In this document: one piece after another, positions 18,652 through 26,790 of the stretch
How positions within the stretch are numbered: position 1 is the stretch's first letter
Layout of the letters: each line of letters opens with the position of its first letter
Origin: Streptomyces sp. ICBB 8177
GTDB taxonomy: Bacteria; Actinomycetota; Actinomycetes; Streptomycetales; Streptomycetaceae
DNA: 64,000 bases
Direction: 5' to 3'
Assembly: GCF_003144095.1 (NCBI RefSeq)
Contig: NZ_NSKH01000004.1
Span: forward strand, 228,727 to 292,726
The notes under the pieces: model-generated
The model's database searches: none
What the model was told of the DNA's origin: nothing
Seen by the model: only the letters and a program-made list of their open reading frames with translations
Made by a program: the position numbers and the translations under genes

Positions 18652-19702
18652 GGGCCACCTCCCGCACCCGGCCGGACGTCAGCAGCACGGCGTCCCGCGG
18701 GGCGAAGTGCAGCGTCGTGGGGGCACCGGGAGCGGGCGGGTCGCGCAGCTCCGGGACGTCGGCGGCGACGCGGTGGCCCGCGACGTCCACGACCAGCCGG
18801 TGGGTCGCGCCGCGCCACTGGACCTCGGCGAGCGTGCCGCGCAGCGCGTTCGGGCCGTCGCCGAGGCCGACGCGGTGCGGCCGTACACACAAGGTCGCTG
18901 CGTCCGTATCGGTCAACGCGGGCGCGGCGACCTCCAGTTCGGTGCCGGCGAACCGGACGGTGCCGCCGCTCACGCTGACCGGCAGCAGGTTGGCGCCCCC
19001 GACGAACGAGGCGGTGAACTCGCTGCCCGGGCTGCGGTACAGGCCGCGTGGCGTGCCGCACTCCTTCAGCCGCGCGCAGTCCATGACCGCCACCCGGTCC
19101 GCGAGGGTGAGCGCCTCGATCTGGTCGTGCGTGACGTAGAGGATCGTCAGGTCCGGCAACTCCCGGTGCAGACGGCCGAGTTCGGCGAGCATGGCGGAGC
19201 GCAGGGCGGCGTCGAGCGCGGAGAGCGGCTCGTCGAGCAGCAGCACCTCGGGGCGGATGGCCAAGGCCCGTGCGATGGCGACGCGTTGCTGCTGGCCGCC
19301 GGACAGCTCGCGCGGATAGCGGCGGGCGTAGGCCGCCATGCCCGTCATCTCCAGCGCCCGCGCGACGCGTTCCGCGGTCTCCTGGCGTGGGGCGCGCCGG
19401 GCCTTCAGACCGAAGGCTACGTTGGCGTCGACCCGCAGGTGGGGGAAGAGCGCGTAGCTCTGCACCACCATGCCGATGCCGCGCTCGCGCGGGGGCAGGG
19501 CGGTGACGTCCCGGCCGCCGATGAGCACCCGTCCGCTCGCCGGGGTGACGAACCCGGCCACGGCCCGCAGCGCGGTGGTCTTGCCCGAGCCCGACGGCCC
19601 CAGCAGGGCCATGACCTCTCCGGGTTCGACGGCGAGGTCGAAGGCGTCCAGGACGGTCTGGCTTCCGTAGGTCACGGTGACGCGGTCGAAGCGGACGGAC
19701 AT
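18644..19702 (-). CDS. ABC transporter ATP-binding protein (2-aminoethylphosphonate/iron type)
   Basis: A 352-residue ATPase and first gene of the importer operon. Walker A is GPSGSGKTTAL, the Q-loop VVQSYALFPH, signature LSGGQQQRVAIARAL, Walker B VLLLDEPLSALD, and the switch His is in YVTHDQIEAL. A C-terminal TOBE-like domain (TLCVRPHRVGLGD, then GTLAEVQWRGATHRL) is typical of the polyamine/iron/phosphonate group. The start is placed at ATG 19702, 8 nt after GGAG; GTGs at 19705 and 19711 are alternatives. A HutC/DasR-like operator and a palindrome lie about 145-175 bp upstream. Confidence 0.9.
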   Translation of the reverse strand: MSVRFDRVTVTYGSQTVLDAFDLAVEPGEVMALLGPSGSGKTTALRAVAGFVTPASGRVLIGGRDVTALPPRERGIGMVVQSYALFPHLRVDANVAFGLKARRAPRQETAERVARALEMTGMAAYARRYPRELSGGQQQRVAIARALAIRPEVLLLDEPLSALDAALRSAMLAELGRLHRELPDLTILYVTHDQIEALTLADRVAVMDCARLKECGTPRGLYRSPGSEFTASFVGGANLLPVSVSGGTVRFAGTELEVAAPALTDTDAATLCVRPHRVGLGDGPNALRGTLAEVQWRGATHRLVVDVAGHRVAADVPELRDPPAPGAPTTLHFAPRDAVLLTSGRVREVARD

Positions 19703-19845
19703 CACGACCACTCCGCCGGGGTGAGGGGGCGCGCCGCCGGGATCCGGTCGGCCGTGTGGTTGACGACTGGCATGCCTGGAGCCTGTGGGCGGGGCGTTGA
19801 CCGTTCACGGCCGAGGGGTGACGGGATGGTGAACAGCCCGAGACT

Positions 19846-19861
19846 GTTGGACTAGACCCGT
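19846..19861. promoter_or_regulatory. HutC/DasR-type operator-like site 1
   Basis: GTTGGACTAGACCCGT agrees at 12 of 16 positions with the DasR-element consensus A(C/G)TGGTCTAGACCA(C/G)T and also resembles PhnF-type sites (TGGTATAGACCA). It lies between the importer operon (-) and the methyltransferase-like gene (+). A GntR/HutC-family repressor is the expected ligand; none is encoded in this window. Confidence 0.45.
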
Positions 19862-19876
19862 TATCACTACGTGATA
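19862..19876. promoter_or_regulatory. Palindrome TATCAC-TAC-GTGATA
   Basis: Six-base perfect arms around a 3-base centre, directly abutting the HutC/DasR-like site. The arms share GTGAT/ATCAC with the palindrome at 15784. It could be a second operator in this divergent promoter. Confidence 0.4.
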
Positions 19877-19932
19877 TTCGGCGAGCGCGCCCGTGCCTGG
19901 CGGCCGGGGCGTGCCAGGAGGACGATCTCCCC

Positions 19933-20547
19933 ATGGGAGCGCTGCACTCGGTGATGGTCGGTCTCACCGCGGTCTGCGTGGCCGTCTTCGCGGTGACGTG
20001 GATCGTCGGAGCGGTGTACTTCGGGGTGCGCAGCGGCTCCCGCGTCGCCGACTGGGCTCCGGGCACCCGGCAGACCCTGGTCTACCGCCTGGTGCTGGCG
20101 GTCGGCGTGATCGCGTTCGTCCAGCTGGTACGGCACACCCCCGGCACCTTCTGGCACCACTTCTTCTACTGGCAGCCCGTGATCGCGGTGGTGGGAGCCG
20201 TGGTGATGGTGCCGTCCACCGCGTTGCTGGTGTGGGCACGCTGGATGCTGGGCGCGATGTGGGCGCCGGTACCGGTGGTGCGGGAGAACCAGGAACTGCG
20301 CACCGGCGGCCCGTACGCCGTGGTGCGGCACCCGATCTACACCGGGCTGCTGGGGCTGGTCGGCGGGGCCACGCTGGCGTGCGGGTTCGGCGGCTGGATC
20401 GTGGTGTTCGCGCTCTCCGTACCCTGGTTGCTGCACCGGGTGCGCGTCGAGGACGGCCTGATGCGCCGGGAGTTCGGCGCGCGGTACGACGCGTACCGGG
20501 CGCGGGTGCCCGCGCTGCTCCCCCTCCCGCGCCCGCGCGGACGTTGA
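19933..20547 (+). CDS. Isoprenylcysteine carboxylmethyltransferase-family membrane protein
   Basis: A 204-residue polytopic membrane protein with five hydrophobic segments. The C-terminal half has the ICMT/PEMT-like SAM-binding motif: LRTGGPYAVVRHPIYTGLL (the RHPxY signature), then RVEDGLMRREFGARYDAYRA with the acidic pair. Bacterial members methylate unidentified small substrates or lipids, since prenylcysteine proteins are absent. The ATG at 19933 follows CCAGGAGGACGATCTCCCC. It is divergent from the importer operon. Confidence 0.87.
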   Translation: MGALHSVMVGLTAVCVAVFAVTWIVGAVYFGVRSGSRVADWAPGTRQTLVYRLVLAVGVIAFVQLVRHTPGTFWHHFFYWQPVIAVVGAVVMVPSTALLVWARWMLGAMWAPVPVVRENQELRTGGPYAVVRHPIYTGLLGLVGGATLACGFGGWIVVFALSVPWLLHRVRVEDGLMRREFGARYDAYRARVPALLPLPRPRGR

Positions 20548-20595
20548 GGCTCTGTCCGCTGGGGCGCCGCGCACGTCCGCGCGTAACCTGGGAAG

Positions 20596-21024
20596 GTGCC
20601 CGCACCGAGGAAGAGCCGCCGCGCCCGGGTCGAGGACGTCCATGACCTGGCGCTGGCGATGCCGCACGTGACCGTGGAGTACGGACGGCAGGGCAACGCC
20701 GTCTACGCGGTGGGCGGGAGGTCCTTCGTGTTCTTCAGGACCGCCCGCCCGGACGCCTGCGATCCGGTGACCGGCGAGCGGTACACCGATGTCATCGTGT
20801 TGTGGGTGGCGTCGGAGGAGGACAAGAAGGCCCTGATCGCCGACGAGACCACGCCGTTCTTCACCACACCGCACTTCGACGGCCATCCGTCGGTCCTGCT
20901 GCGCGGTTCACGGTGCGGTGAGCTGTCGTACGGCGAACTGTCCGAGGTGGTGCAGGACGCGTGGCTCTCCCGGGCCTCGCCCACCCGGGCACGCGCCTGG
21001 CTCAAGGCGAATGGGCTTTCCTGA
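20596..21024 (+). CDS. MmcQ/YjbR-family protein
   Basis: A 142-residue MmcQ/YjbR-like protein (CyaY-like double-stranded DNA-binding fold). It shows VEDVHDLALAMPHVTVEYG at the N-terminus, FVFFRTARPDA, and the C-terminal LSEVVQDAWLSRASPTRARAW. The start is a GTG at 20596 without a Shine-Dalgarno sequence. TAACCT lies 6 nt before it, so the mRNA is probably leaderless. The gene follows the ICMT-like gene by 48 bp. Cellular role unknown. Confidence 0.85.
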   Translation: MPAPRKSRRARVEDVHDLALAMPHVTVEYGRQGNAVYAVGGRSFVFFRTARPDACDPVTGERYTDVIVLWVASEEDKKALIADETTPFFTTPHFDGHPSVLLRGSRCGELSYGELSEVVQDAWLSRASPTRARAWLKANGLS

Positions 21025-21054
21025 CGCGGGCGTTGACCCGCGCTGCGGCGCCGC

Positions 21055-21672
21055 TCAGCCTGCGTACGCCGGGGCACCTCCCGGGGCCAGCCATTCGAAG
21101 AGCGAGGCGTACAGCGCCCGGACCTGAGCCGGTCGGTCGTCGCCGTACAGGTCGTCGCCGACCCCGTAGCCCCGCGCGGCCAGCAGGCAGGTGAGCATGC
21201 GGTAGGAGGGCCGGGCCGCGGCGAGCGCCTCCGGGTCGACGGCCGGCCGGGTGCCCGGGACCGCGGGCAGCAGGACGTCGTACTCGTAGACAGGGTCGAG
21301 CGAGACGAGCACCCAGCGGTCCGCCCGCCGTTGCGCGCGGTACAGCAGGCGTGCCCGGGAGGTGAGATCCACCTCGACGCCGTTCAGGTCGGCGCGCAGG
21401 TGGATGCCCGCGGGCGCCTCGATCACGGCGCGCGCACCGTGGACGTCCACGACCGGTGGGTGCAGGGTGTGCCGGGCGGTGTCGCCACGCGCGGCCATCT
21501 CCCGTGACGCCGCGACGAATTCGGCGCCCGTGCCGCGGAACCAGCTCAGCCGCACGGACGCGTTCGGCGCCAGGCACTCCCCCATCACCCGCCACCAGCC
21601 GCGATCACGCGCCCGGCGCTCGCGCAGGACCAGCTGGGTCAGCTCGCTGACGTGGTCGGTGGTGGAGCTCAT
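21055..21672 (-). CDS. NTF2-like (SnoaL-type) protein
   Basis: A 205-residue cytosolic protein with the cone-shaped NTF2-like pattern: N-terminal helix VSELTQLVLRERRARDRGWW, then ECLAPNASVRLSWFRGTGAEF, and beta strands RARLLYRAQRRADRWVLVSL. Proteins of this group are often annotated as nuclear transport factor 2 family and act as isomerases, hydratases or binding proteins. No catalytic residues can be assigned. It is convergent with MmcQ (30 bp between stops) and is followed upstream by the cupin gene in the same direction. Confidence 0.75.
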   Translation of the reverse strand: MSSTTDHVSELTQLVLRERRARDRGWWRVMGECLAPNASVRLSWFRGTGAEFVAASREMAARGDTARHTLHPPVVDVHGARAVIEAPAGIHLRADLNGVEVDLTSRARLLYRAQRRADRWVLVSLDPVYEYDVLLPAVPGTRPAVDPEALAAARPSYRMLTCLLAARGYGVGDDLYGDDRPAQVRALYASLFEWLAPGGAPAYAG

Positions 21673-21711
21673 GGCGAACCCTTCGGCGAACGGGATGCGG
21701 TGCCGCGGACG

Positions 21712-22086
21712 TCACTGCGCCCAGGGCGGCAGGAAGGTCGCGCCGTCGACGGTGGCCTTCATGCCGACGGAGGTCACCGCGGTGAGGGAGGCCGGGTCCT
21801 CGGCGGAGGCGTTGCGGATCCGCAGGACGGCGTTGGCCGGAACGATGACGGCGTCACCGGGCCCGGCGGTCACGTCCTGCCCGGCGACGGTGGCCGAGAC
21901 GCTGCCGCTCACCACGACGAAGACCTCCTCCCGATCCATGTGGTGGGTCTCGCTGCACGCACCCGGGGACAGATCCAGTGCCCACAGGGCCAGTTCGGCG
22001 CTGCCCCGGGAGGGCACGGCGAGCGGCCGGAAGGTGAAGCCGTCGCGGTCGAAGACGGGCGCGCCGGCAAGGGTGGACAAAGGCAT
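21712..22086 (-). CDS. Cupin-domain protein
   Basis: A 124-residue single cupin. Motif 1 is GACSETHHMDREEVFVVVSG and motif 2 GPGDAVIVPANAVLRIRNAS. The HH..E metal ligands of motif 1 are present, and the motif 2 His is replaced (Ala-Asn), so metal binding may be partial. The ATG at 22086 follows CGGAGGAATCGCC. The divergent MarR gene and two palindromes in between indicate that this gene is a MarR target, possibly for detoxification of a small aromatic or aldehyde (inference). Confidence 0.85.
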   Translation of the reverse strand: MPLSTLAGAPVFDRDGFTFRPLAVPSRGSAELALWALDLSPGACSETHHMDREEVFVVVSGSVSATVAGQDVTAGPGDAVIVPANAVLRIRNASAEDPASLTAVTSVGMKATVDGATFLPPWAQ

Positions 22087-22116
22087 GGCGATTCCTCCGG
22101 GAGAACGAACGATATA

Positions 22117-22131
22117 GTCAAACTGGTTGAC
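22117..22131. promoter_or_regulatory. MarR-type operator candidate 1
   Basis: GTCAA-ACTGG-TTGAC, an inverted repeat 31 nt upstream of the cupin start. The half-site TTGAC is shared with the palindrome at 22162. Confidence 0.55.
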
Positions 22132-22161
22132 CACTTCACGCTACGCCCGTCACACCGAACC

Positions 22162-22178
22162 GGTCAACCATGTTGACC
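22162..22178. promoter_or_regulatory. MarR-type operator candidate 2
   Basis: GGTCAAC-CAT-GTTGACC, a perfect 17-bp palindrome. It shares GTCAA/TTGAC half-sites with 22117-22131, about 46 bp centre to centre. Both lie in the cupin/marR divergent promoter. Confidence 0.6.
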
Positions 22179-22234
22179 ATCTCGCAGGCGCCCGACGCCT
22201 GACGGCATCCGACAGGAGAGGTCCGGGACATCCC

Positions 22235-22717
22235 ATGGCCGCCGACCGGCACGACGCCGACCCGTCCCCGCAGGTCCCCCTGCTGCTGGCCATCGCGTAC
22301 CGGGCGATGACCGACCACTTCCACGCCCGCCTGGCGCAACTCGGCCGCGAGCCGTTGCGGCCCGCGCACGGATTCACCTTCCGCTACCTCGCCGGCCACC
22401 CCCGGGCCACCACCGTGGACCTGGCCGCCCACCTCGGCGTCACGAAGCAGGCGGCGTCCAAGACGGTCGCCGAGCTCGCCGACTGGGGGTACCTGCGGCG
22501 CGGGCCGCATCCCACGGACCGGCGCGCCCAGGTGCTCGCGCTGACCGAACGCGGCCACGAGTACCTGCGCCTGGCCGACCGGCTGTGGTCCGAGGTGGAG
22601 CGGGACCTCGCAGACGTCGTCGGTGCCGACCACGTGGCCGCGCTCGGCCGGGACCTGCGGGCGTACATCCGGCACGTGTACGGCGACCAGCCGGTGCCGC
22701 TGCGTCCGGTGTGGTGA
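22235..22717 (+). CDS. MarR-family transcriptional regulator
   Basis: A 160-residue MarR/winged-helix regulator: AHGFTFRYLAGHPRATTVDL, the recognition helix VTKQAASKTVAELADWGYL, the wing HPTDRRAQVLALTERG, and C-terminal dimerisation helices. The ATG at 22235 was chosen over an upstream in-frame start because the domain begins there; GGAGAGG lies 14 nt before, slightly far. It likely represses itself and the divergent cupin gene through the two palindromes between them. Confidence 0.88.
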   Translation: MAADRHDADPSPQVPLLLAIAYRAMTDHFHARLAQLGREPLRPAHGFTFRYLAGHPRATTVDLAAHLGVTKQAASKTVAELADWGYLRRGPHPTDRRAQVLALTERGHEYLRLADRLWSEVERDLADVVGADHVAALGRDLRAYIRHVYGDQPVPLRPVW

Positions 22718-22753
22718 TCCCGGCCGTCGCGGCGAGCACGGCCGGCGGCGCGG

Positions 22754-23163
22754 TCAGGCGGTGGTGAGCACCATGCGGAAGCGGCGGCGCCGGAGAGCAT
22801 GCGGTCGAAGGCGTCGGCCGCGCGCTCCAGTGGCACCTCCTCGATCCACGGCCGCACGCCGTTGTGCGCGGCGAAGCGCATGGTGTCCGTCGCAGTGGCC
22901 GCACGAGCCGCCGTACCAGCCCACGGCCACCGGTCCCCGGTCGACCAGCCGGTGACGTGCTCACCCACCGCGTCGATCCGTCCCGCGATCTCGTGGCCGG
23001 GGACGACCGGGAAGGATGTGCCGGGCAGATGGCCGGTGGTGATGAGGGCGTCGGAGTGGCGCACCCCGCAGGCCTCGACGGCGATCCTGACCTCGTCGGG
23101 GCCCGGTGCGCGCGATTGCGCGGTGGTCAGCGACATCGCGCCGCCGGGCTCGGCGACCTGCAC
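22754..23163 (-). pseudogene. Zinc-type alcohol dehydrogenase, internally deleted
   Basis: Remnant of a MDR alcohol dehydrogenase. The N-terminal part is clear: VQVAEPGGAMSLTTAQSRAP, VEACGVRHSDALITTGHLPG, FPVVPGHEIAGRIDAVGEHV. After GDR a one-base deletion shifts the frame (VAVG and GGSCGHCD would follow). The sequence then jumps directly to the C-terminal end, TMRFAAHNGVRPWIEEVPLE, then RAADAFDRMLSGAA, and a further shift reaches the stop at 22754. The whole Rossmann domain (about 200 residues) is missing. The gene cannot make an active enzyme. Confidence 0.8.
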
Positions 23164-23347
23164 GCGGCGGCGAGTGGCTGCTGGGGAGCGACTCCCTTTC
23201 CGTGCCGTACGGCGTGCGCGTCCGGTGGGCGCCACGCCCCGGGTGAGCGGCCTTTGCGTTCCCCGTCCCAGCGTGGCCGCGTCATGCGTGGCCGTCCTGT
23301 CCAGCGAGCGCCGTCACCCTGTGCGGTCAGGAAGCCGCCCGGTGCCC

Positions 23348-24859
23348 CTACCGGGTGCCCGCCAGGACCTCCGCCGCGGCCACCCCGGACGCGGCCGTGG
23401 CGCCGTTGGTGAAGATCTGGGCCGCGGCCGCTCCTGTCGGCACCGGCAGGCCCATCTCGACCACGATCGCGTCGGGACGGGCCGCCACCAGGTCTGCCAG
23501 CGCCCTGCCCATCCAGGCGTGCCGGGAGGCGTCCCGCACCACGACGACCAGGGGGCGGTCCTTGGCGGGGAGCAGCGCGTACTCCTCCAACGCCTTGGCT
23601 CCGTCATCGAGTTGGGCCGCGTGGACGCGCACGAACGTCGTGCCGGGCAGCCTTTCACGCAACGGCACCGCGACACCCCACGGGGTCTCCTTGCCGATGG
23701 CGAGGTTCGTGGAGGGCACCAACTCCACGACGTGCGGCGGGTGGTCGAGCGGCAGGGCGCCGTCGACCGCGCCGCTGGTGCGGATGGCGCGGCGGGCGGC
23801 GACGAATCCGATGTCCCCGCTGACCGGGTCGACGGGGGCGGCCTGCCCCAGCCGGGTCGACCAGTCGGCGAACTCCGCCACCCGGCGGGCCGCGTCGCGC
23901 AGGCGCTCCTCCGGCAACGTGCCGTCGGCGACCGCGTCGAGCAGGGCGCCGGAGAGCAGGGCGACAGTGGACTCCTCGGCGGTCTCGCCGCCCACGCAGA
24001 CGGCGTCCGCTCCGGCGGCTACGGCTCTGACCGTGGCGCCGCCGATGCCGTACAGGCCGGTCACCGCCCCCATCTCGATGGCGTCGGTGACGATCAGGCC
24101 GTCGAAGCCGAGTTCGCCGCGCAGCAGGTCGATCAGGATGCGGCGGCTGAGGGTGGCGGGCAGGTCGGGGTCGTAGGCCGGGACCAGCAGGTGGCCGCTC
24201 ATCACCGCGCGCACGCCGGCCTCCAGGGCGGCGCGGAACGGCGGCAGCGCCTGCTCCTGGATCTGGTCGAGGCCGGCCTCGTAGTGCGGCAGCCCGTGGT
24301 GCGAGTCCACGGCGACGTCGCCGTGGCCGGGGAAGTGCTTGGCGCAGGCGGCGACTCCGGAGGCCTGGAGGCCCCGGATCCAGGCGGCGGCGTGCCGGGA
24401 GACCAGCTTGGGGTCGACGCCGAAGGAGCGCACGCCGATGATCGGGTTGTCGGGGTTGGAGTTGACGTCCACGCTCGGCGCGTAGTCCAGGCTGACTCCG
24501 GCGGCGCGCAGCTGGCGGCCGAGGTCCTGGGCGACCGACTCGGTCAGCTCCACGTCGTCGACGGCGCCGAGCGCGAAGTTGCCGGGGCGGGACGAGCCGG
24601 TCGACGACTCGATGCGCGTGACATCTCCGGCCTCCTCGTCGATCGCGATGATCAACCCGGGGTTCTCGGCCCGCAGTTGAGTGGTGAGTCGGCTGACTTG
24701 CTGGGGGGAGGCGATGTTGCGCGAGAAGAGCACCACGGACGACAGGCCGTCGGCGATGTCCCGCAGCACCCAGTCCGGCGCCTGCGTCCCGACGAAGCCC
24801 GGCTGAAGGACGGAGAGCGCGAGACGTCGCAACTCCTTGCTGTGTTTGCTGGAGGACAT
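23348..24859 (-). CDS. Glycoside hydrolase family 3 beta-N-acetylhexosaminidase
   Basis: A 503-residue GH3 enzyme with the NagZ-type features: LIIAIDEEAGDVTRIE, the substrate/acid-base loop CAKHFPGHGDVAVDSHHGLP, and the nucleophile Asp in GLIVTDAIEMGAV. A C-terminal domain of ~150 residues is present. There is no signal peptide, so it acts in the cytosol on N-acetylglucosaminides such as chitobiose or cell-wall fragments. The ATG at 24859 is preferred; an upstream TTG/GTG extension lacks coding character. Its promoter (TTGACA at 24951-24956, minus strand) is overlapped by a DasR-like operator, fitting induction by N-acetylglucosamine metabolism. Confidence 0.93.
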   Translation of the reverse strand: MSSSKHSKELRRLALSVLQPGFVGTQAPDWVLRDIADGLSSVVLFSRNIASPQQVSRLTTQLRAENPGLIIAIDEEAGDVTRIESSTGSSRPGNFALGAVDDVELTESVAQDLGRQLRAAGVSLDYAPSVDVNSNPDNPIIGVRSFGVDPKLVSRHAAAWIRGLQASGVAACAKHFPGHGDVAVDSHHGLPHYEAGLDQIQEQALPPFRAALEAGVRAVMSGHLLVPAYDPDLPATLSRRILIDLLRGELGFDGLIVTDAIEMGAVTGLYGIGGATVRAVAAGADAVCVGGETAEESTVALLSGALLDAVADGTLPEERLRDAARRVAEFADWSTRLGQAAPVDPVSGDIGFVAARRAIRTSGAVDGALPLDHPPHVVELVPSTNLAIGKETPWGVAVPLRERLPGTTFVRVHAAQLDDGAKALEEYALLPAKDRPLVVVVRDASRHAWMGRALADLVAARPDAIVVEMGLPVPTGAAAAQIFTNGATAASGVAAAEVLAGTR

Positions 24860-24928
24860 CAGCTGGGCCTTCCCGATAGTGCCGAGGCATCGATCACCGC
24901 GCCGCGCATTGGTACAGACCATCGGGAT

Positions 24929-24956
24929 ATTGGCCTAGTCCAATCTGGAGTGTCAA
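24929..24956 (-). promoter_or_regulatory. Promoter and DasR-like operator of the hexosaminidase gene
   Basis: On the minus strand: TTGACA, 7 nt, then TTGGACTAGGCCA, then AATATC (weak -10). The operator ATTGG-N6-CCAAT is symmetric at its ends and agrees at 11-12 of 16 positions with the DasR-element consensus. Placing the operator between -35 and -10 predicts repression. The same layout occurs at 25378 on the opposite strand. Confidence 0.6.
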
Positions 24957-24959
24957 GAG

Positions 24960-25725
24960 GGCGAACGGCACCCCCGGACGGCCGCGCACCGGCTGTTCCG
25001 GACCCCGGGGGTGCACCCGGGGGCGCCACCGCCGGCGAGACACGGAACGAATCGCCACAGGAGACCCTTCTTCCTTCCGGAATCAGAACAGAGCACCCGC
25101 CCCGCAAACCCGGAAATGACCCAACGTCATCATCCGTCTACGCACCGGATTTACCGCGCCAATTGGACGGAGTCGAATTCACCGTGAGTCGATGCATGTT
25201 GCACCGGTAGTCACTCATGTCATGTCCGCCGCAAAGTCGTCGCCATAACCCATCAGTAACCAGGAATCGCACCGCACTCCCCAAACATCACTCGCCCAAC
25301 CCGCCCGACCTGCACTTATGCACCCCGCCGCAGTCTCGAATCCGAACCGAACCGCCCACAACCCACCAACTCGACTGTTGACACGTGAAGTTGGTCTAGT
25401 CCATTTTAGTGAGACGCGAGTTCGGCAAAGGGGCGGTTGTGGTCAACCGCCGTCAGCATTCGGCGCGTTGCCTCGTCACACCCCTGCCGCACGCATCCGC
25501 ATTCCGCGCGGGCACTGTCGCCGCGGCACCGGATCAACGGGGGAGATCCGGGCGGAAGGCCGCCGCCGTGCTCGCACGAGCCATTCCGACCCTGTCACGA
25601 CTGTTCACGACGTCCACCGGTGGTGCGCGTCCACTCCCCCGCGCCAACAGGCCGTTGCCCGGCCTCGTGTGCCCGGCGCGGGAGGGGCGCGTCCCCCGGC
25701 CGGACATCTTTCGAGGAGCGATTGC
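24960..25725. other. Long divergent intergenic region
   Basis: About 770 bp between the hexosaminidase promoter and the dioxygenase operon start. From about 25040 to 25430 the base composition drops visibly (A/T-rich patches such as ACCCAACGTCATCATCC), unlike flanking genes. No ORF here has coding character. The operon promoter lies at 25378, leaving a 5' leader of about 310 nt before the ATG at 25726. I see no recognisable riboswitch in it. Confidence 0.5.
25378..25407 (+). promoter_or_regulatory. Promoter and DasR-like operator of the dioxygenase operon
   Basis: TTGACA (perfect -35), 7 nt, then TTGGTCTAGTCCA, then TTTTAG. A weak -10 (CATTTT) starts 18 nt after the -35. The core TGGTCTAGTCCA matches the DasR consensus TGGTCTAGACCA at 11 of 12 positions. 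The spacing -35/operator is identical to that of the hexosaminidase promoter. Confidence 0.6.
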
Positions 25726-26790
25726 ATGCGGGCGCTTGACAGCAGCTACTTGTATCGGGCCGCCTCGGACGTCCCCTACTTCAGCTCGGACGGCGAAACC
25801 TACCTGGCGCAGACGCAGTTGCGTGACCTGCGCAAGCGGCGGGAACTGCGGGTGCTGTCCGAGGAGGACTTCGCCTTCTGGCAGACCTACGGCTACGTGG
25901 TCGTCAAACAGGCGATTCCCACCGCCGCCGCGCAACGCCTGCTGGAATTCGCGTGGGACTTCCAGGGCCTGGACCCTCGGCGCCCCGAGACCTGGTACGA
26001 GGAGCGCACCTTCCGTTCCGACCTCGACCGGGACCTGTACGTCTACGGCTTCGTCGAGGCGTACCACCACCAGCTGCTGTGGGACAGCCGCCAGACGCGC
26101 CGGGTGTACGACGCCTTCGTGGACGTGTGGGACTGCGAGGAGCTGTGGGTGACCCTCGACCGGCTCAACCTCAACCCGCCCAACGTCAAGAACCGCGACC
26201 GCGCGCTGATCGAGGCCACGGACAAGGGCTTCGACATCGAGCTGCACTGGGACGTCGACACCACCCTCGGTGTCCTGCCGCAGCGCGTGCAGGGCATCAT
26301 CGCCCTGAGCGACACCGAGGAGGACCACGGCGGTTTCCAGTGCGCACCGGAGCTGTTCCGCAGGTTCGAGCGGTGGCGCGCGCTCCAGCCGGACGACCGC
26401 GACCCGATCCGGCCCGCGTTCGACCGTGACGAAATGCCCGTGGTCCGGCCGCAGTTGAAGGCGGGCGACCTGCTGATCTGGAACGGGCTGCTGGCCCACG
26501 GCGTGGCCCGCAACACCTCGCGCGACGGTGTGCGGGCCGTGCAGTACCTGTCCATGATGCCCGCGCTGGAATCCCACCGGACGCTGCGGGACTCCCGCGT
26601 CGACTCCTGGCGCCACCTGAGCACCCCGGACTGGAACCGGACGCTGCTGGGCGACGCCAGGAAGCACGAGTCCCTCAGGTACGGCACCGCCCGCCTGAAC
26701 GACCTGGGCGCCCGGCTGCTCGGGCTGGAGTCCTGGGGGCAGGAGAGCGACGCGGTGAGCGGGGAGCGGGTATGCGCCGAATCTGTCTGA
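25726..26790 (+). CDS. Fe(II)/2-oxoglutarate dioxygenase (phytanoyl-CoA dioxygenase-like)
   Basis: A 354-residue non-haem iron oxygenase and first gene of a five-gene operon. The double-stranded beta-helix holds the facial triad: H174 and D176 in LHWDVDTT, H258 in NGLLAHGVARN, with R270 in DGVRAVQYLSM as the 2OG anchor. EDHGGFQCAPEL fits the PhyH family. The N-terminal ~50 residues (Arg/Tyr-rich) are an unusual extension. The ATG at 25726 follows CGAGGAGCGATTGC. It probably hydroxylates an amino-acid-derived intermediate of the pathway (inference). It overlaps the next gene by 19 nt. Confidence 0.85.
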   Translation: MRALDSSYLYRAASDVPYFSSDGETYLAQTQLRDLRKRRELRVLSEEDFAFWQTYGYVVVKQAIPTAAAQRLLEFAWDFQGLDPRRPETWYEERTFRSDLDRDLYVYGFVEAYHHQLLWDSRQTRRVYDAFVDVWDCEELWVTLDRLNLNPPNVKNRDRALIEATDKGFDIELHWDVDTTLGVLPQRVQGIIALSDTEEDHGGFQCAPELFRRFERWRALQPDDRDPIRPAFDRDEMPVVRPQLKAGDLLIWNGLLAHGVARNTSRDGVRAVQYLSMMPALESHRTLRDSRVDSWRHLSTPDWNRTLLGDARKHESLRYGTARLNDLGARLLGLESWGQESDAVSGERVCAESV

